From Blastococcus sp. TF02-09 (GTDB lineage: Bacteria; Actinomycetota; Actinomycetes; Mycobacteriales; Geodermatophilaceae): a DNA stretch of 64,000 bases. The DNA lies in NCBI RefSeq assembly GCF_003319105.1, contig NZ_QOHH01000001.1, positions 248,001 to 312,000 of the forward strand, written 5' to 3'. Positions 32,271-40,626 of this stretch are shown one piece after another; within the stretch, counting starts at the first letter, position 1; every line of letters starts with the position of its first letter. The notes under the pieces were generated by a model. It saw nothing but the letters and a program-made list of their open reading frames with translations. It searched no databases and was not told the DNA's origin. A program made the position numbers and the translations under genes.

Positions 32271-33887
32271 CTACCCGGCGTCGGTGATGACGCGGTCCCG
32301 GCCCTGGGCCTTCGCGCGGTAGAGCAGCGCGTCGGCGCGGCTGAGCAGGGTGGCCGGCGTCAGGTCCACGGTCCCGCTGACGGTGGCGACGCCGATGCTC
32401 GCGGTCACGGGGAGATCGCCGGTGACGTCCGACCAGGGGTGCCCGGCGATGGCCGTCCGGAGGTCCTCGGCGAGCGCGGCGGCCTGCCGGGGTGGCGTGT
32501 CGATGAGCACCAGCAGGAACTCCTCCCCGCCCATGCGGGCGGCGAACGACCCGCCCAGGGCCCGTGCGCCGTCCGCGGGGACCGCCGCCTGGAGCGGGTC
32601 GGCCATCCGGCGCAGCACGGCGTCGCCGACGTCGTGGCCGAAGGAGTCATTGATCCGCTTGAAGTGGTCGAGGTCCACCAGCGCGACGCTCAGCGCCCCG
32701 GCGGGCAGGCTGCCGGGGCCGAGGAACCGGGCCAGCTGCTCGTCGATGTGCCGGCGGTTGTACAGCCCCGTCAGGGGATCGCGCAGCGACAGCTCCCGGT
32801 AGCGCCGGGACTGCCGGCGCGCCTCGCTGGTCTCGTACATCGCCTGGACGGTGCGGGCCCGCGCGTCCCGCCGGGCCGACTGGAGCTCCATCAGCTGCTG
32901 GTGGAAGAGCTTGTGCTCGGCGAAGGCCGCCCGGTGGTCGCCGTGCGCGGCGTGCAGCTCGGCCTGCTCCTGGCGGGCGCGCACCCGGATGGCGGTCAGG
33001 CCGTGCCGGTCGCACCGCGCCACGCAGTCGTCCAGGGCCTGGCGCGCCTCGGCCAGGCGCCCCAGCCGGCGGCGCACCTCCGCGAGGGTCAGCAGGAAGT
33101 CCGCTCCGGCGTCGCCGTCGGTGGAGCTGTCCAGCGCCTCGGGCGAGAGCCCCGGCTGCAGCACCGCCTCGGCGTCGGCCATCCGGTCCAGGCCGATCAG
33201 CACCCGGCCGAGGGTGTCCAGCCGGCCGACGCTGAGCGGTTCGCCGAGCTCGGCCGACCGCGCCTCCAGCTGCTGGGCGATGGGCAGCGCCTCGTCGAAA
33301 TGGCCCAGCAGGGTCTCGATGTAGGCCCAGTTGTTGAGCACCACCAGCTCGCGGCGGCCGTCGCCGAGCGCGTGGGTCAGCGCGAGGACGTCGGCGTAGC
33401 GGAGGGACGCCGACGTGTCCCCGTGCTGCCCCAGGCAGTCGGCGAGCCGGAGCGAGTGGTCGATGCGCAGCTCGGGGGGCACGCCGTCGTCGAGCAGGTC
33501 GACCGCGTCGACCGCGTGCTCCAGGGCCGTGGCGGAGTCACCCAGCTCCTGGAAGATCGCGGCGAGCACGTAGGCGCTGCGTGCCCGGAGGAACGGCCGG
33601 CCCTCCTCGACCGCCTGGCGGCTGATGTCCTGGGCGATCCGGCCGGCCTCGGCGTGGGCGCCCCGGCACCGCGCCATGTCGGCGCCGACCAGCTGCGCGC
33701 GCAGGCGCAGCTCGGCCAGCTCCGGCCCCTCCGCCGCCGCGGCCACCCGCTCCGCGCGTTCGGCGATGCCCCGGACCGAGAACCGCGACAGGGCTTCCAG
33801 TTCGGCGATCTCGGCGGTCAGCCGCGCGACCAGGGCGTCGTCCGCAGGGCCCGGCAGCTGCGGGGCGGTGACGGACGTCGAGGACAT
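32271..33887 (-). CDS. Diguanylate cyclase with TPR-like N-terminal region
   Basis: The 538-residue protein has a helical N-terminal region (about 20-355) made of TPR-like repeats (for example GDSATALEHAVDAVDLLDDG) and a short coiled-coil linker. A C-terminal GGDEF domain follows at about 370-535. DPLTGLYNRRHIDEQLARFL opens the domain and RMGGEEFLLVL carries the active-site GGEEF. The product is cyclic di-GMP from two GTP. The RxxD inhibitory site five residues before GGEEF is missing, so feedback inhibition is unlikely. There are no transmembrane segments, so the sensor is cytosolic. AAGGAA precedes the ATG at 33887. Confidence 0.9.
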   Translation of the reverse strand: MSSTSVTAPQLPGPADDALVARLTAEIAELEALSRFSVRGIAERAERVAAAAEGPELAELRLRAQLVGADMARCRGAHAEAGRIAQDISRQAVEEGRPFLRARSAYVLAAIFQELGDSATALEHAVDAVDLLDDGVPPELRIDHSLRLADCLGQHGDTSASLRYADVLALTHALGDGRRELVVLNNWAYIETLLGHFDEALPIAQQLEARSAELGEPLSVGRLDTLGRVLIGLDRMADAEAVLQPGLSPEALDSSTDGDAGADFLLTLAEVRRRLGRLAEARQALDDCVARCDRHGLTAIRVRARQEQAELHAAHGDHRAAFAEHKLFHQQLMELQSARRDARARTVQAMYETSEARRQSRRYRELSLRDPLTGLYNRRHIDEQLARFLGPGSLPAGALSVALVDLDHFKRINDSFGHDVGDAVLRRMADPLQAAVPADGARALGGSFAARMGGEEFLLVLIDTPPRQAAALAEDLRTAIAGHPWSDVTGDLPVTASIGVATVSGTVDLTPATLLSRADALLYRAKAQGRDRVITDAG

Positions 33888-33962
33888 ACCGGTTCCTTCG
33901 GCGGGTGGGCCGGAAGCCTGAGAGGGTTCGCGGGCGGATCTCACCCGGAAGGGCTGCCGGGG

Positions 33963-35618
33963 TCAGGCGAACCGGTGCGCGGCGGCGGACTGCAGGCCCA
34001 GCTCCTCCACCGACACCTGCCGCATCTCGACCTTGCGGACCTTGCCCGTGACCGTCATCGGGAACTCGTCGACGACCTTCACGTAGCGGGGCACCTTGTA
34101 GTGCGCCAGCCGGCCGGCGCAGAACTCGCGCAGCGCCGCCGCGGTGAGCGGCTCGGCGCCCTCGCGCAGCCGGACCCAGGCCATGAGCTCCTCGCCGTAG
34201 CGCTCGTCGGGCACGCCGATCACCTGGGCGTCCACGACGTCGGGGTGGGTGTAGAGGAACTCCTCGATCTCCCGCGGGTACACGTTCTCCCCGCCCCGGA
34301 TCACCATGTCCTTGATCCGGCCCACGATGTTGAGGTAGCCGCCGTCGTCCATGACCGCGAGGTCCCCGGTGTGCATCCACCGCGCCGCGTCGATGACCTC
34401 GGCGGTCTTCGCCGGCTCGTCCCAGTAGCCGAGCATCACCGAGTAGCCCCGCGTGCAGAACTCCCCGGGCTCCCCGCGGGGCACGGTCAGCCCGGTGGCG
34501 GGGTCGACGACCTTGACCTCGAGGTGCGGGTGCACCCGGCCGACGGTCGAGGTGCGCCGGTCGAGGTCGTCGTCGGCGCCGGTCTGCGTGGAGACCGGTG
34601 ACGTCTCGGTCATGCCGTAGCAGATGGTCACCTCGGTCATGCCCATCTCGCTGACCACCCGCTTCATCACCTCCACCGGGCACGGCGAGCCGGCCATGAT
34701 CCCGGTGCGCAGGCTGGAGAGGTCGTACTCGGCGAAGTGGGGCAGCCCCAGCTCGGCGATGAACATCGTGGGGACGCCGTACAGCGACGTGCAGCGCTCC
34801 TCCTGCACCGCCCGCAGCGTCAGGGCGGGGTCGAAGCCGGGTGCGGGGATGACCATGGTGGCGCCGTGCGAGGTGGCTCCCAGGTTGCCCATCCCCATGC
34901 CGAAGCAGTGGTAGTAGGGCACCGGGATGCAGATGCGGTCGGCCTCGGTGTAGCCGCAGCCCTCGCCGACGAAGAAGCCGTTGTTGAGCAGGTTGTGGTG
35001 GGTGAGCGTCGCGCCCTTCGGGAAGCCCGTCGTCCCGGACGTGTACTGGATGTTGATCGGGTCGTCGGCGGACAGCTCGGCCGTCCGTCGCGCCAGGAGC
35101 TCGCGGTCGCCGGCGCGGCCGACGTCCATCAGCCGCTCCCACTCGGGGGAGCCGAGGAAGACGACCTCGCGCAGCTCGGGGCACTCGCCGCGCACCTCGG
35201 CCACCATCGCGCGGTAGTCGCTGCTCTTGAACTCGGGAGCCGAGACCAGGACCGAGACGCCGGACTGCTTCAGCACGTAGGCGAGCTCGTGGGTGCGGTA
35301 CGCCGGGTTGATGTTCACGAGGATCGCGCCCAGCTTCGCCGTCCCGTACTGGACGAAGACCCACTCGGCGCAGTTGGGCGCCCAGATGCCGACCCGGTCG
35401 CCCTTCCGCACCCCGAGGGCGTCCAGGCCCAGCGCGCACGCGTCGACGTCGGCGACCAGCTGGGGATAGGTCCAGCGGCGGCCGGTGGCGCACTCGACCA
35501 GCGCCTCGTGGTCGCCGACCCGTGCCGCGGTCCGGTCGAGATCGGCACCGATGGTGTCCCCGAGCAGCGGGACGGTCGACGTCCCGCTGGCGTACGACGG
35601 CGATGACGACGTGCTCAT
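33963..35618 (-). CDS. Acyl-CoA synthetase (AMP-binding, fatty-acid/medium-chain type)
   Basis: The 551-residue member of the ANL superfamily has the P-loop motif [19 protein letters not shown], the A5-like [15 protein letters not shown] and A7 [20 protein letters not shown]. The A10 Lys is in [16 protein letters not shown]. Reaction: carboxylic acid plus ATP gives acyl-AMP, then acyl-CoA. Family resemblance is to FadD-type enzymes using medium or long chains; the exact chain is unknown. GGGGGGA lies 8 bases before the ATG at 35618. It sits downstream of the ribA-type cluster but is separated by a large inverted repeat and probably has its own promoter. Confidence 0.92.
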   Translation of the reverse strand: MSTSSSPSYASGTSTVPLLGDTIGADLDRTAARVGDHEALVECATGRRWTYPQLVADVDACALGLDALGVRKGDRVGIWAPNCAEWVFVQYGTAKLGAILVNINPAYRTHELAYVLKQSGVSVLVSAPEFKSSDYRAMVAEVRGECPELREVVFLGSPEWERLMDVGRAGDRELLARRTAELSADDPINIQYTSGTTGFPKGATLTHHNLLNNGFFVGEGCGYTEADRICIPVPYYHCFGMGMGNLGATSHGATMVIPAPGFDPALTLRAVQEERCTSLYGVPTMFIAELGLPHFAEYDLSSLRTGIMAGSPCPVEVMKRVVSEMGMTEVTICYGMTETSPVSTQTGADDDLDRRTSTVGRVHPHLEVKVVDPATGLTVPRGEPGEFCTRGYSVMLGYWDEPAKTAEVIDAARWMHTGDLAVMDDGGYLNIVGRIKDMVIRGGENVYPREIEEFLYTHPDVVDAQVIGVPDERYGEELMAWVRLREGAEPLTAAALREFCAGRLAHYKVPRYVKVVDEFPMTVTGKVRKVEMRQVSVEELGLQSAAAHRFA

Positions 35619-35702
35619 GTGCGCTGTCCCCCCTGTGGCGGTCGAGGCCTCCGCTCCGCCGCCCATCCAACCGCCGGGCGGCGCCGCCGACCAGACGTCC
35701 TG

Positions 35703-35760
35703 CTCGCGGTGTGGCAGCGAGGTGCGCGGTCGACGGCGAGCTCGGCGGCCACACCGCGAG
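35703..35760. terminator. 13-bp inverted repeat, 32-base loop
   Basis: CTCGCGGTGTGGC at 35703-35715 pairs perfectly with GCCACACCGCGAG at 35748-35760. It lies just past the stop of the GTP cyclohydrolase II gene (35776) and 85 bases before the acyl-CoA synthetase start. It may end the long leftward operon; the wide loop also allows a regulatory role. Confidence 0.5.
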
Positions 35761-35775
35761 GTCGAGGTCGGGCGC

Positions 35776-36432
35776 TCACCCGGCGGCAGCCGTGGACGGC
35801 GGGACGGTGCCGGACCGCTCCACCGAGCCGAGGCCGTGATGACCGTTGCGGGCCTTGGTGGAGAGGTAGCCGGCGTTGGCCTCGGAGCGGTGCACGGCCG
35901 TGGGCACCCGCGCCGCGACGGCCACGCCCAGCCGCTCCAGCTGCACGGCCTTGTCCGGGTTGTTGCTCAGGAGGGCCACCGTGGACACCCCGAGCGCCTG
36001 GAGCATCTGCGCCGCGACCGTGTAGTCGCGCTCGTCGGGTGCGTGCCCGAGGGCGAGGTTGGCCTCGTAGGTGTCCAGGCCGGTGTCCTGCAGCGCGTAG
36101 GCGTCGAGCTTGTCGTAGAGCCCGATGCCGCGCCCTTCCTGGCGCAGGTACAGCAGGTGCCCGCCGGCGACGGTGATCCGCTCGACGGCTTCCCGGAGCT
36201 GCGGGCCGCAGTCGCAGCGCTGGCTGCCGAACACGTCGCCGGTGAGGCACTCGCTGTGCGGGCGGACCAGCGGGACCGGCGGCGGGGTCCCGCACTCCAG
36301 CGCGAGGTGCTCCCGGCCGTCGACGAGCCCGGTGAAGGTGCTGACGAGCGCCGTCGTGCTGTAGCCGTCGGTGAACCGCAACGGGATCCGGACCTGCGTG
36401 CGGATCGCCGCGTGCGGCGCCGCGGACGTCAT
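35776..36432 (-). CDS. ribA: GTP cyclohydrolase II
   Basis: The 218-residue single-domain GCH II has zinc ligands Cys62, Cys73 and Cys75 in [18 protein letters not shown], and the catalytic RQEGRGIGL. Tyr112 in [12 protein letters not shown] corresponds to E. coli Tyr105, and LLSNNPDK is the GTP-binding loop. It converts GTP to 2,5-diamino-6-ribosylamino-4(3H)-pyrimidinone 5'-phosphate with loss of formate. A retained Tyr predicts this normal product. The S. coelicolor homologue SCO6655, as I recall, has Met there and stops at the formylated intermediate. No RibB domain is fused. It is the last gene of the leftward cluster and overlaps the reductase gene by 4 bases (ATGA), so a role beyond housekeeping riboflavin synthesis is likely. 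Confidence 0.93.
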   Translation of the reverse strand: MTSAAPHAAIRTQVRIPLRFTDGYSTTALVSTFTGLVDGREHLALECGTPPPVPLVRPHSECLTGDVFGSQRCDCGPQLREAVERITVAGGHLLYLRQEGRGIGLYDKLDAYALQDTGLDTYEANLALGHAPDERDYTVAAQMLQALGVSTVALLSNNPDKAVQLERLGVAVAARVPTAVHRSEANAGYLSTKARNGHHGLGSVERSGTVPPSTAAAG

Positions 36433-37148
36433 CGGACCGCCCCGGCAGCCGGTTCGGCGCAGAACCGCTTGGACAGGGCGTACCGCAGCAGCACGACGTC
36501 GCCGATCTCCCGCACCCCCGCGAGCTGCGCCCGGCGGGACGCGTTCCAGGGGAAGCACCCGTCGCCGACGAGCCGCGGCGCGCGGGAGTCGCCCACGAAC
36601 AGCGGCGCCACGACCAGGTGGAGCTCGTCCACGAGGCCGGCGGTCAGGAACTGGGTGAGGACGGTGCCGCCCCCCTCGACCATCACGCGGTCGACCCCGC
36701 GCGCCGACAGGTGCTCCAGCACGCCCGCCACGTCGACGTCGGCGGCCGCACCGGTCGCGACGACCGTGGCCACCGCACCCAGCCGGGCCCGCACCCGCGC
36801 GGCGGCCGGACCGGGGCAGTAGACGATCTTGTCCGAGTCGCCCGTCGTGAAGAAGGCGGCGCTCGCGGGCAGGTCCCCGCGCCGGGTCAGCGTGACCTTG
36901 ACCGGGGAGGCCGGGCGGCCCCGGGCGACCCGCTCGGCGCGCCGGGCCGCCGAGCGCACCACCAGCCGCGGGTTGTCCGCCCGGATGGTCGTGGCACCCA
37001 CGAGGATCGCGTCGCAGCGGGCGCGCTCGGCGTCGACCCGGTCGAAGTCGGCGGCGTTGGACAGCAGCAGGCGCGCGGTCTCCGCGCTGTCCAGGTAGCC
37101 GTCGATCGACATGCCGCAGCTGAGCAGGGTGTAGGGCCGGTCAGCCAT
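36429..37148 (-). CDS. RibD-C / pyrimidine reductase-like protein
   Basis: The 239-residue protein has the dihydrofolate-reductase-like RibD C-terminal fold. It shows LLSCGMSIDGYLDS at the start, CDAILVGATTIRADNPRL for NADPH/substrate binding, VMVEGGGTVLTQFL and ELHLVVAPLFVGDS. In riboflavin synthesis this domain reduces the ribosylamino pyrimidine phosphate to the ribitylamino form with NADPH. The deaminase half of RibD is absent. It directly overlaps the GCH II gene and so likely acts on its product. It overlaps the UPF0104 gene by 8 bases on the other side. Confidence 0.88.
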   Translation of the reverse strand: MADRPYTLLSCGMSIDGYLDSAETARLLLSNAADFDRVDAERARCDAILVGATTIRADNPRLVVRSAARRAERVARGRPASPVKVTLTRRGDLPASAAFFTTGDSDKIVYCPGPAAARVRARLGAVATVVATGAAADVDVAGVLEHLSARGVDRVMVEGGGTVLTQFLTAGLVDELHLVVAPLFVGDSRAPRLVGDGCFPWNASRRAQLAGVREIGDVVLLRYALSKRFCAEPAAGAVR

Positions 37149-38139
37149 GTGCCGCTCCGTCTTCTCGGATCCCGCCGCGCACGACGACGGGCACCGACCC
37201 CCGGAGGGGATCGGCGGGCCGGACGGCCGGCGGCGGGCGCCGCCGGCCGGCGAGGAGGACGACGGCGCCGGGGAGCACCGCGACCAGGGTCAGCACGCCG
37301 AACGCGGTCGCGACCGAGCCCCCCGCGGGGGCGCCGACGTCGGCGCTCGCGAAGACCCACACCGCGGCACCCTCGCGGGGCCCCCATCCGGCGACGTTGA
37401 CCGGGATCGCGGCGGCCAGCAGCACGACCAGCGCCAGCGGGAGGAGCCGCTGCGCCGAGGCCTGCACCCCGGCGGCCCGGGCGGCGACCAGGAACATGGC
37501 CACGTAGCCGCCGACCGCGAGGAGGGAGGCGAGCAGGACCGGTGCGAGGACGGTCGGCCGCAGCAGGCACCCGCGGGCCTCGAGCGCCGCGCCGCGCAGC
37601 GCCCGGCCCACGCGGGCGGGTCCGTGCCGCGCCACGCCGCGCCCCGTTCCCAGCAGCACGCCCACGGCGCCCGCGCCCAGCAGGGCGATCCACGGCACCG
37701 CGGCCTGCAGCGGCGAGGGGTAGACCGCCAGCACGGCCAGCGCGACCGCTCCCTGCACCAGCTGGCCCGCGACGCGCTCCCAGGCGACGGCGCGCAGCCC
37801 GCGCCCGAGGTCGCCGGCGTCGATCCCGGACCGCACCCCCCGGTGGACGTCGCCGAGCACGCCCCCGGGCAGCGCGCTGTTGAGGAACTGCGAGCGGTAG
37901 CAGGCCGCGGTGGCGGCGGGCAGCGCCAGCTCGTCGCCGAGCGCGTCCGCCACGACGCGCCAGCGCCAGGCCTGGCACAGCGTCGTCGCCGCGCCGAGCG
38001 CCAGGGCGGCGAGCAGCGTGCCGGAGCCGAGCCGGCGCACGCCGTCCACGAGCGGGTCCGGTCCGACCCGCCAGACGACGACGGCGAGCACCAGGACGCC
38101 GCCGAGCAGCCGCACCGCTGCCCATGCCCGTCTGCTCAT
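37141..38139 (-). CDS. UPF0104 / lysylphosphatidylglycerol synthase TM-domain protein
   Basis: The 332-residue protein has about eight transmembrane segments with UPF0104 landmarks: CYRSQFLNSALPGGVLGDVH near residue 80 and LLAAAIPVNVAGWGPREGAA near residue 245. It has no aminoacyl-transferase domain. Members of this superfamily flip lipids or lipid-linked sugars or act as their partners. ATG 38139 has GGAAGG about 8 bases upstream; an ATG at 38172 would overlap the previous stop. Inside a cluster with a glycosyltransferase and a CDP-alcohol phosphatidyltransferase, a translocation step for a membrane-linked product is a reasonable inference. Confidence 0.85.
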   Translation of the reverse strand: MSRRAWAAVRLLGGVLVLAVVVWRVGPDPLVDGVRRLGSGTLLAALALGAATTLCQAWRWRVVADALGDELALPAATAACYRSQFLNSALPGGVLGDVHRGVRSGIDAGDLGRGLRAVAWERVAGQLVQGAVALAVLAVYPSPLQAAVPWIALLGAGAVGVLLGTGRGVARHGPARVGRALRGAALEARGCLLRPTVLAPVLLASLLAVGGYVAMFLVAARAAGVQASAQRLLPLALVVLLAAAIPVNVAGWGPREGAAVWVFASADVGAPAGGSVATAFGVLTLVAVLPGAVVLLAGRRRPPPAVRPADPLRGSVPVVVRGGIREDGAAHG

Positions 38140-38161
38140 GGCGACCGGCCTTCCGTCCGCA

Positions 38162-39244
38162 TCACCCGCCACCCCGGATCTCTACCGGGTCCGCTGCGTC
38201 CGGGACAGAGGCCAGGACCCCGCTCACGAGATCGCCGGTGCGGGCCCAGCCCGGCAGGGCGTCCCGCCGGGCCAGCGCGGTGCTCCGGAGACGGCAGCGC
38301 AGCCGGTCGTCGGTGAGCCAGCGCTCGAGCGCCCCGGCCAGGGCGGCCGGGTCGTCCGGGGGGACGAGCAGCCCGGGCACGCCCGATGGGGTGCGCCCGA
38401 CGGCCTCCGGGAGACCGCCGACCGCGCTGGCGACCACGGGGACGCCCGCGGCCAGCGCCTCGACGACGACCATGCCGTAGGTCTCCGCGCGGGACGGGAC
38501 GACGAGCAGGTCGGCGTCCGCGTACTCCCGGCGCAGGGCCTCCGCGGTGCAGGTGCCCGGCATCCGGATGCGGCCGGCCAGGGCGGGCACTGCCTCCCGG
38601 ACCAGCGAGGCCGCGAAGCCCGGTTCCCGGTCGGACGGACCGACCAGGGCGCAGCTCCACGGCAGGGCGGTCATCCTCCCCAGGGCGGCCAGTAGCACGT
38701 CCTGCCCCTTGAGCCGGGACAGCGTGCCCACGCACAGCAGCCGCTGCCCGTCGGGCCGGCGTCGGCTCACCGGCGCCGGATCGCTGCCGGGGCGCGCGAC
38801 GTGCACGCACGCCGCCGGCAGCCGGTACCGCTCGAGCACGCGGCGACGGGTCCACTCGCTGGTGGTGACGACGGCCCGCGCCGCGGAGAGGACGGCCGCC
38901 TCGCAGCGCGCCGGCACGGCGCCGTCGTCTTCCCCGAAGAGCATGTGCACGAGGACGACGAACCGCAGGCGGGACGACCGCGACACGAGCACCGGGGCGG
39001 CCGCGGAGGCGATCAGCCCGTCGACCAGGACGAGGGCGTCAGAGGGGAGCGTGTCGAGCTGCGCCGCCAGCGCGGTCAGCGCGCGGTCGTCCGGCCGCGG
39101 CCAGCCGCCCTCGACGGCGATCTCCGAGACCGTCCAGCCCACGGCGCGCAGCCGGTCGCAGACCTCCCGGTCGTAGCGGTTGCCGCCGCTGACCCGCGCC
39201 GGGTCGTCGATCCCGGCCGGCACGACGACGAGCAGGCCGCTCAC
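38162..39244 (-). CDS. Glycosyltransferase family 4
   Basis: The 360-residue GT-B enzyme has an N-terminal acceptor domain ([20 protein letters not shown], then [14 protein letters not shown]). The C-terminal donor domain has [20 protein letters not shown] and the EX7E motif in [18 protein letters not shown], followed by [16 protein letters not shown]. It transfers a sugar from a nucleotide donor with retention; donor and acceptor are unknown. The start GTG 39244 overlaps the stop of the PTPS-like gene (GTGA), so the two are translationally coupled. This couples sugar transfer to the pterin-like branch of the cluster. Confidence 0.92.
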   Translation of the reverse strand: MSGLLVVVPAGIDDPARVSGGNRYDREVCDRLRAVGWTVSEIAVEGGWPRPDDRALTALAAQLDTLPSDALVLVDGLIASAAAPVLVSRSSRLRFVVLVHMLFGEDDGAVPARCEAAVLSAARAVVTTSEWTRRRVLERYRLPAACVHVARPGSDPAPVSRRRPDGQRLLCVGTLSRLKGQDVLLAALGRMTALPWSCALVGPSDREPGFAASLVREAVPALAGRIRMPGTCTAEALRREYADADLLVVPSRAETYGMVVVEALAAGVPVVASAVGGLPEAVGRTPSGVPGLLVPPDDPAALAGALERWLTDDRLRCRLRSTALARRDALPGWARTGDLVSGVLASVPDAADPVEIRGGG

Positions 39245-39639
39245 AGCCCGCGCTCGTAGCTCGCCCAGGCCACGTGCGACTCGTGAAGCGTGACGGTGAG
39301 CCCCTCGAGGCCGGCGCCGCCGGGGCACAGGGCGCCGTCGCCGATCCGGGCGGCGAGCCGGTCGGCGACCACGCGGGCCAGCGCCTCGGTCGTCGTGTTC
39401 GTCCCCGCCAGGTCGGGGTCGTCGTCCAGGTTGCGGTAGGTGAGCTCCCCGAGCACCGCGTGCAGGGCGGTGCCGGCGGCCCCGATGTCGACGACCAGGC
39501 CGTCCTCGTCCAGCTCCGACCGGCGGAAGGTGGCGTCGACGACGTAGGTCGCGCCGTGCAGGCGCTGCGCCGGGCCGAACACCGCGCCGGTGAAGCTGTG
39601 CGCGATCATCATCGAGTCGCGGACCGTGAGGGTGAACAC
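39241..39639 (-). CDS. 6-pyruvoyl-tetrahydropterin synthase-fold protein lacking the metal site
   Basis: The 132-residue T-fold protein starts at GTG 39639 with AGGAG about 7 bases upstream. PTPS and QueD enzymes bind zinc through three His, the last two in an H-G-H motif. Here the sequence is RLHGATY: His14 and His28 are present but position 30 is Ala. The catalytic Cys that normally precedes this motif is also missing (GPAQRLHG). The Glu that anchors the pterin ring appears kept ([10 protein letters not shown], Glu120). From memory, the S. coelicolor homologue SCO6650 has the same loss and no PTPS activity while keeping the pocket. A non-PTPS reaction or ligand binding on a pterin- or pyrimidine-like substrate is inferred. 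Confidence 0.85.
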   Translation of the reverse strand: MFTLTVRDSMMIAHSFTGAVFGPAQRLHGATYVVDATFRRSELDEDGLVVDIGAAGTALHAVLGELTYRNLDDDPDLAGTNTTTEALARVVADRLAARIGDGALCPGGAGLEGLTVTLHESHVAWASYERGL

Positions 39640-39642
39640 CGA

Positions 39643-40626
39643 TCACTCCTGGGCGTCGTAGCTGATCGTGTGGCAGAGGGCCGGCAGCCGGCCGGCCGCG
39701 AGCCGGGCCATCACCCCGGGCAGGTCGTCGAACGGCGACGCCCCGGTGAGCAGCGCGTCGAACGCCGGATCGCGCAGCACGTCCAGGGCCAGCGCGCGCC
39801 GGTCGCGGGGGCTCCGGGAGCTCCGGCGCGCCGGTGCCACGACGCCCACCTGGCTGGCGCGCACGGCCAGCCGGCGGGAGTGGAACGCGGCTCCCAGCGA
39901 CAGCGTCACCTCCCGGTCGCCGTACCAGCTCACCTCGAGCACGGTGCCCTCGGCGCGGAGCAGCCCGAGCGACAGCTGCAGCCCCGCCGCGGTGGCGCTG
40001 GCGTGCACCACGAGGTCCCGTCCGCCCGCGGCGTCCTCCGGTGCGACGAACGGGACGCCGAGCCGGGCCGCGACGTCCGCCCGGCTCCGGTCGACGTCGA
40101 CCAGCTGGACGTCGGTGCCCGGGAACCGCGCCAGCAGCCGCGCGACGCAGCACCCGACCATCCCGGCGCCGACGACCGTGACCCGGTCGCCGAGCAGCGG
40201 CGGGGCGTCCCACAGCGCGTTGATCGCGGTCTCGACCGTCCCGGCGAGGACGGCGCGCCGGGCCGGGACGCCGTCCGGGACGGGCAGCACGGCGTCCGCG
40301 GGCACCACGTACGCCGTCTGGTGCGGGTACAGGCAGAAGACGGTGCGTCCGAGCAGGTCGGCCGGTCCGCGCTCGACCACCCCGACGTTGAGGTAGCCGT
40401 ACTTCACCGGGCCGGGGAAGTCGCCGTCCTGGAAAGGGGCGCGCATCGCCTCCCACTGGCTCTCGGGCACCTCGCCGCGGAAGACGAGGGTCTCCGTCCC
40501 CCGGCTGATGCCCGAGTGGAGGGCCCGAACGAGGACCTCGCCGGCACCCGGCTCCGGGAGCCGCACCGTCCGCAGCTCGCCGGCCCCGGGCTCGCGCAGC
40601 CAGAAGGCGCGGACGTCGCCGGTCAT
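39643..40626 (-). CDS. Medium-chain dehydrogenase/reductase, non-zinc type
   Basis: The 327-residue MDR protein opens with LREPGAGELRTVRLPEPGAG. It has LHSGISRGTETLVFRGEVP where zinc enzymes carry the catalytic Cys, so that ligand is missing. The nucleotide-binding fold is RVTVVGAGMVGCCVARLLA, followed by an acidic VQLVDVDRSR that favours NAD(H). SGISRGTE-type MDRs include the BchC-like dehydrogenases. It probably reduces or oxidises a carbonyl or hydroxyl of the cluster's intermediate. It overlaps the upstream fusion gene by 4 bases (ATGA) and ends 3 bases before the PTPS-like start. Confidence 0.85.
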   Translation of the reverse strand: MTGDVRAFWLREPGAGELRTVRLPEPGAGEVLVRALHSGISRGTETLVFRGEVPESQWEAMRAPFQDGDFPGPVKYGYLNVGVVERGPADLLGRTVFCLYPHQTAYVVPADAVLPVPDGVPARRAVLAGTVETAINALWDAPPLLGDRVTVVGAGMVGCCVARLLARFPGTDVQLVDVDRSRADVAARLGVPFVAPEDAAGGRDLVVHASATAAGLQLSLGLLRAEGTVLEVSWYGDREVTLSLGAAFHSRRLAVRASQVGVVAPARRSSRSPRDRRALALDVLRDPAFDALLTGASPFDDLPGVMARLAAGRLPALCHTISYDAQE

